DNA from: Solibacillus sp. FSL H8-0538
GTDB lineage: Bacteria > Bacillota > Bacilli > Bacillales_A > Planococcaceae
Reading direction: 5' to 3'
NCBI RefSeq assembly: GCF_038003525.1
Contig: NZ_JBBOPI010000001.1
Location: 3,502,001-3,566,000 of the forward strand
Length of the DNA stretch: 64,000 bases
Below, piece by piece: positions 61,050 to 64,000 of the stretch. The translations under genes and the position numbers were made by a program. The stretch's first letter is position 1; every line of letters begins with the position of its first letter. Under the pieces are notes generated by a model, which was not told the DNA's origin, did not search any database, and worked only from the letters and a program-made list of their open reading frames with translations.

Positions 61050-61556
61050 ATGAAACATTTAGACACCATAATGAATGAGCATAGTCGTTACCTTGTCAGA
61101 ATTTCGTATCTGTATGTGAAAAATTGGGCGACCGCAGAGGATATTGTCCAAGAAGTGTTTGTGACCTATTTTCAAAAAAGCGAGCAGTTTAGACATGAAT
61201 CATCGTTAAGAACCTATTTAACAACGATGACAGCCAATCGCTCGAAAGATTATTTGCGTTCATGGAAACATAAAAAAGATGTATTATTTGAAACGATTTT
61301 CGCCAATTCAAACGGTGTAGAGCAATCTATTTTAGAGAAAGAACAGCTTGCAGAGTTAGAAAAAAAGATATTCCAACTACCCTTGAAATATCGAGAACCA
61401 TTAATTCTTTATTATTATGATGAACAATCAATTGCCGATATTGCATCCTATTTACAGCTCAATGAAAACACAGTGAAAACAAGGCTGCGTCGTGCAAAAC
61501 ACCAGATGAAGGAATTTTTCAATGAAGAGGAAATGGAGGGATGGCAGAGTGAATAA
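61050..61556 (+). CDS. ECF RNA polymerase sigma factor (168 aa)
   Basis: Region 2 is seen in YLVRISYLYVKNWATAEDIV and QEVFVTYFQKSEQFRHESSL, with the RTYLTTMTANRSKDYLRSWK end. Region 4 is ELEKKIFQLPLKYREPLILY followed by the helix-turn-helix SIADIASYLQLNENTVKTRL. Close in type to SigV/SigW/SigM-like factors of Bacillus. ATG 61050; its last eight bases overlap the next gene, the standard sigma/anti-sigma layout. Candidate target: the TGAAAC-N16-CGTC promoter at 59616. Confidence 0.93.
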   Translation: MKHLDTIMNEHSRYLVRISYLYVKNWATAEDIVQEVFVTYFQKSEQFRHESSLRTYLTTMTANRSKDYLRSWKHKKDVLFETIFANSNGVEQSILEKEQLAELEKKIFQLPLKYREPLILYYYDEQSIADIASYLQLNENTVKTRLRRAKHQMKEFFNEEEMEGWQSE

Positions 61557-62643
61557 ATTTAAAAATCAATTAGATAAAATGATGGGCGATACCGATTTGC
61601 AGGAAAAACAAATAAAACAACGTGTTCATGAAAGGATGGATTCATCTATTAAAAAGCGTTCATGGAGCATACCACTAGTGACGGCTGCTATGGTTGCACT
61701 GTCCTTCTTTCTCTTTATTACAATGAATCCATTCGAACAAGTTACATCAGATGAAGGACGATATATACCTTATGATCCACTTGATGATATGGTGGCTATT
61801 TCGACACTTCATAAGAAGAAGCTACTATCTATGATTGATTACGAGCAATTAGCAACACTACCATTGCTCGATTCATTATCAAGCTTGCAGTATGTTGACC
61901 CCGAGTCGTTCACAATTAATAATGCTGATTATCACACAGTTATTGAACGACAGCCGAATTTATTTGATGAGGTTGTATATGAGCCTGGCGATGTTGTTCG
62001 TACACTGACAAATACGAGTAGTCATCTTCCTATTTTTAACGATATTTATTATGAAGTCGCCGCTGTACCAGGAGACCGAGTCATGTTACGTGACGGAAAA
62101 TTAACAGTTAATGGTAAACGGCTAAATTCATCATTAATTCAGCAATATAAACAAAATGGAAATACGATTTTAGGAAGCTACGAACAAACATTAAACGCCC
62201 GGGAATATTTTCTTCTAAATCATTTTCCAGCAGAGCAAACTCTGCAGGCAGGGACGATAACACCTGTGCATAAAATTTTCGGAGAAGTCGTCGCGCTTGC
62301 TAATGAAAATTATACAGATACGATTTATTTTGAGAAAAAGGAAATTGCAAACAATGGCCTAGTTGGTGATTATGCGCCTGAAGAATATTTTGACCTGTAT
62401 TTATACGATGCTATTTTTGGTGAAGGTGAAATAGCACAGAACTTAACAGTAGAAAATGCGATCTTCCCTCATTCGAATAGACAAAGTGAATTATTCTTAG
62501 AGGCTGCTTATCGAACAGTAACGTATTTATCAAATGAGGAAGTCGAAATTCGTTATCAATATGGACGCGAGGGTGTAACCGAATATACATTCTATATGTA
62601 TAAAATGCCTAATTCAACAACTTGGAAATGGGGACTTAATTAG
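61549..62643 (+). CDS. Putative anti-sigma factor with inactive signal-peptidase (S26)-like external domain (364 aa)
   Basis: Start GTG 61549 (GGAGGGATGG upstream), overlapping the sigma stop by eight bases. Residues 1-38 are a charged cytosolic segment; 39-59 a TM helix (SWSIPLVTAAMVALSFFLFI); the rest is extracellular. About 140-250 follows signal peptidase I order: YEPGDVVRTL (box C), YEVAAVPGDRVMLRDGKLTV and NGK (box D), EYFLLNHF, then GTITPVHKIFGEVVALA. The Ser of box B, the Lys of KRVIGLPGD (here Tyr-Glu) and the GDNR of box E are all absent, so it cannot be catalytic. It probably holds the sigma factor inactive and senses an envelope signal. A non-sigma role is possible. Confidence 0.75.
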   Translation: MNKFKNQLDKMMGDTDLQEKQIKQRVHERMDSSIKKRSWSIPLVTAAMVALSFFLFITMNPFEQVTSDEGRYIPYDPLDDMVAISTLHKKKLLSMIDYEQLATLPLLDSLSSLQYVDPESFTINNADYHTVIERQPNLFDEVVYEPGDVVRTLTNTSSHLPIFNDIYYEVAAVPGDRVMLRDGKLTVNGKRLNSSLIQQYKQNGNTILGSYEQTLNAREYFLLNHFPAEQTLQAGTITPVHKIFGEVVALANENYTDTIYFEKKEIANNGLVGDYAPEEYFDLYLYDAIFGEGEIAQNLTVENAIFPHSNRQSELFLEAAYRTVTYLSNEEVEIRYQYGREGVTEYTFYMYKMPNSTTWKWGLN

Positions 62644-62750
62644 GGAGGCTGCGACCATAGCAGGAGCAATTTTTTCTGTGATGTAAGCGAAGTGATAGAA
62701 TACTACTCATTCGATTCTTAATATAAAAGAGAGGTTCTTTTCCCGAAAGT

Positions 62751-62793
62751 AAAAACGCATTATTTGGATCGAATCTAAATAATGCGTTTTTGC
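62751..62793 (+). terminator. intrinsic terminator of the deacetylase-sigma operon
   Basis: AAAACGCATTATTT and AAATAATGCGTTTT pair perfectly around a ten-base loop and TTTGCG follows. Confidence 0.9.
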
Positions 62794-63414
62794 GTTGTGA
62801 GCAAGATTGATTTCCATTGCGGTTAAGCTGTTCGAGTAATAGTCAAAATTCAATTCATTTCAATCCATTCATAAATTATCAAATTTTTATTGAGCGTTTT
62901 GCCCCATCTAAAGTTTGTATCTACTTAAGGGACTTTCAACAATATTATAAATTAACCGAACTCATGAAACCGGACTTACTTATGGTATGGTTCACCCTAT
63001 CACAAATAGCAGCTAACCGATGTACCAAGCACGCTCTTTTAAAACCACCCAAAACAAAAAACTCCCTAACTTAGAAATGCCGGATTAACATAATTTACCG
63101 ATAAATAAAAAAATCCATTTTTAAAAAAGATTAATCACTTTCTTATTTCAGTAGTGATTTCAAGAAAATCCTCATTTAGCGAATGACTTATCTTTTTTCT
63201 GTCGGATGAAGAAATTTTTTTGAGATGAACTTCTTATTTCGTCATCATTAGAGTTTCAAGTTTTTTTGTATTGGGATACATTAATATCCTATGTGTCAGG
63301 TCCAATCGTGATAAAATCAAACAAATAGAACTATGAAACCTTATACATAAAAAATGAAATGGCTAATAACAGGGATCGTAATTAAAGTCATGAGAATAAA
63401 GGGGAAAGATATGA
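62794..63414. other. Intergenic region without genes, holding repeat R2
   Basis: No coding frame is convincing: an 85-codon frame at 62817-63074 lacks a ribosome binding site and runs through repeat R2. The promoter of the Dph6-like gene should be in 63250-63400. Nothing else recognised. Confidence 0.5.
62972..63080. repeat. Direct-repeat copy R2 (about 110 bp)
   Basis: Second copy of the sequence at 57850-57963, same orientation, with single-base changes and a three-base gap near its left end. Flanks of the two copies are unrelated. No inverted terminal repeats or target duplications were identified. Confidence 0.65.
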
Positions 63415-64000
63415 ATGCCAGAATTAATAGATTGGAAAAATAGTGCTCACGGGCATAAATTTATAGCTTCCTTTAGCGGAGGCAAGGATAGTGTCTTAGC
63501 TCTATATAAAGCTGCTAAGGTTGGAGAAGCGATTGGACTGATCGTCATGATGGAGGAAGAAGGGAAATGTTCCAGATCCCATGGGATGCCTCCTGAACTC
63601 ATACGTGCCCAGGCTAAATCTATAGGTTTGCCCGTATATACTGCCGCTTCAAGCTGGACAGATTATGAAAAAGTATTTATGCGCCTTTTAGAAAAAGCTA
63701 AAAATCAAGGTGCAGAAGTGTTAGTAACCGGAGACTTAGATATGCCTGCTCATGGTTGTTGGCATGAAAAAGTTACGAAAAATGCTGGATTAAAGCTTGG
63801 GATGCCTTTATGGGAAATGAACCATCGTGAAGCCGTCGAAGAGTTCATTAATCTAGGATTTGTAACGATTATTGTAACTGTTAATTTATCATTGGGAATG
63901 CGAGAGGACGATTTAGGGCGAACATTAACCCACGAATACGTGAAGGAACTTGAAGCTCGAGGGATTGATCCGTGCGGAGAAGGTGGAGAGTTCCATACCA
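63415..64000 (+). CDS. Dph6/diphthine-ammonia-ligase-like ATP pyrophosphatase (partial, 195 codons in window)
   Basis: N-type ATP pyrophosphatase related to Dph6 (ATP_bind_4). The PP-loop IASFSGGKDSVLALYKA lies at residues 17-33; MEEEGKCSRSHGMPPELIRA, VTGDLDMPAHGCWHEKV and EFINLGFVTIIVTVNLSLG follow the family, and the last bases encode the conserved CGEGGEFHT. In bacteria diphthamide is absent, so these enzymes have another, unproven, amidation or thiolation role. Start ATG 63415 is four bases inside a competing out-of-frame ATG; AAGGGGAAA lies before it. Continues past 64000. Confidence 0.9.
   Translation, partial: MPELIDWKNSAHGHKFIASFSGGKDSVLALYKAAKVGEAIGLIVMMEEEGKCSRSHGMPPELIRAQAKSIGLPVYTAASSWTDYEKVFMRLLEKAKNQGAEVLVTGDLDMPAHGCWHEKVTKNAGLKLGMPLWEMNHREAVEEFINLGFVTIIVTVNLSLGMREDDLGRTLTHEYVKELEARGIDPCGEGGEFHT

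Noticed and set aside
62817-63074. Plus-strand frame of 85 codons after the sigma operon
   Set aside because: It passes through repeat R2, lacks a ribosome binding site, and the matching frame in R1 is interrupted by stops.

Overview
The window looks like chromosome of a low-GC Gram-positive rod of the Planococcaceae/Caryophanaceae (Solibacillus/Lysinibacillus-like). I infer this from the AT-rich sequence, strong GGAGG-type ribosome binding sites, frequent GTG/TTG starts, Bacillus-type intrinsic terminators, lipoproteins with Gram-positive signal peptides, and Bacillota families such as DUF1540, NERD and YtcJ-type amidohydrolases. No rRNA, tRNA, CRISPR array, prophage or intact transposase gene was seen. 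Most genes lie on the minus strand.

Layout. 1-2.0 kb: a GNAT enzyme (cut by the window edge) and an M20 hydrolase, resembling two thirds of the N-succinyl-amino-acid D-to-L conversion pathway. 2.2-7.7 kb: peptide transporter, a wrecked glutathione peroxidase beside a MITE-like insertion, HflX and a proline symporter. 7.9-13.6 kb (plus strand): a methyltransferase, a DUF47/Pit phosphate-uptake pair and an MMPL exporter. 13.7-28 kb: mostly housekeeping and membrane genes (AI-2E family protein, M3 peptidase, chemoreceptor, YebC, phosphatases, PlsC, RlmA, SDR, MFS, NERD). 28.5-35.4 kb: small stand-alone enzymes, including the DNA-repair proteins Ogt and a hypoxanthine-DNA glycosylase. 35.6-45.8 kb: amidohydrolases, a c-di-GMP-riboswitch-controlled secreted protein, and a six-gene operon joining a Pot-type ABC transporter to adenine deaminase and an SAH/MTA-deaminase-like enzyme. 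46-53 kb: small enzymes, a BASS transporter and a DUF4358-MBOAT-DHHW polymer O-acylation module. 53.4-56.7 kb: a queuosine-precursor operon (queF, queC, queD, queE, transporter) with two separate preQ1-I riboswitches. 57-59.6 kb: small genes and decayed remnants. 59.6-62.8 kb: an ECF sigma operon with a polysaccharide deacetylase and an anti-sigma-like protein carrying an inactive signal-peptidase-like domain. The window ends inside a Dph6-like ATP pyrophosphatase.

The most striking unexplained signal is a structured repeat of about 85-95 bp, present ten times, always in the same orientation and usually starting exactly at the U-tract of a gene's intrinsic terminator. Its two hairpins differ in sequence between copies but keep their pairing. 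I could not match it to a named family with confidence.
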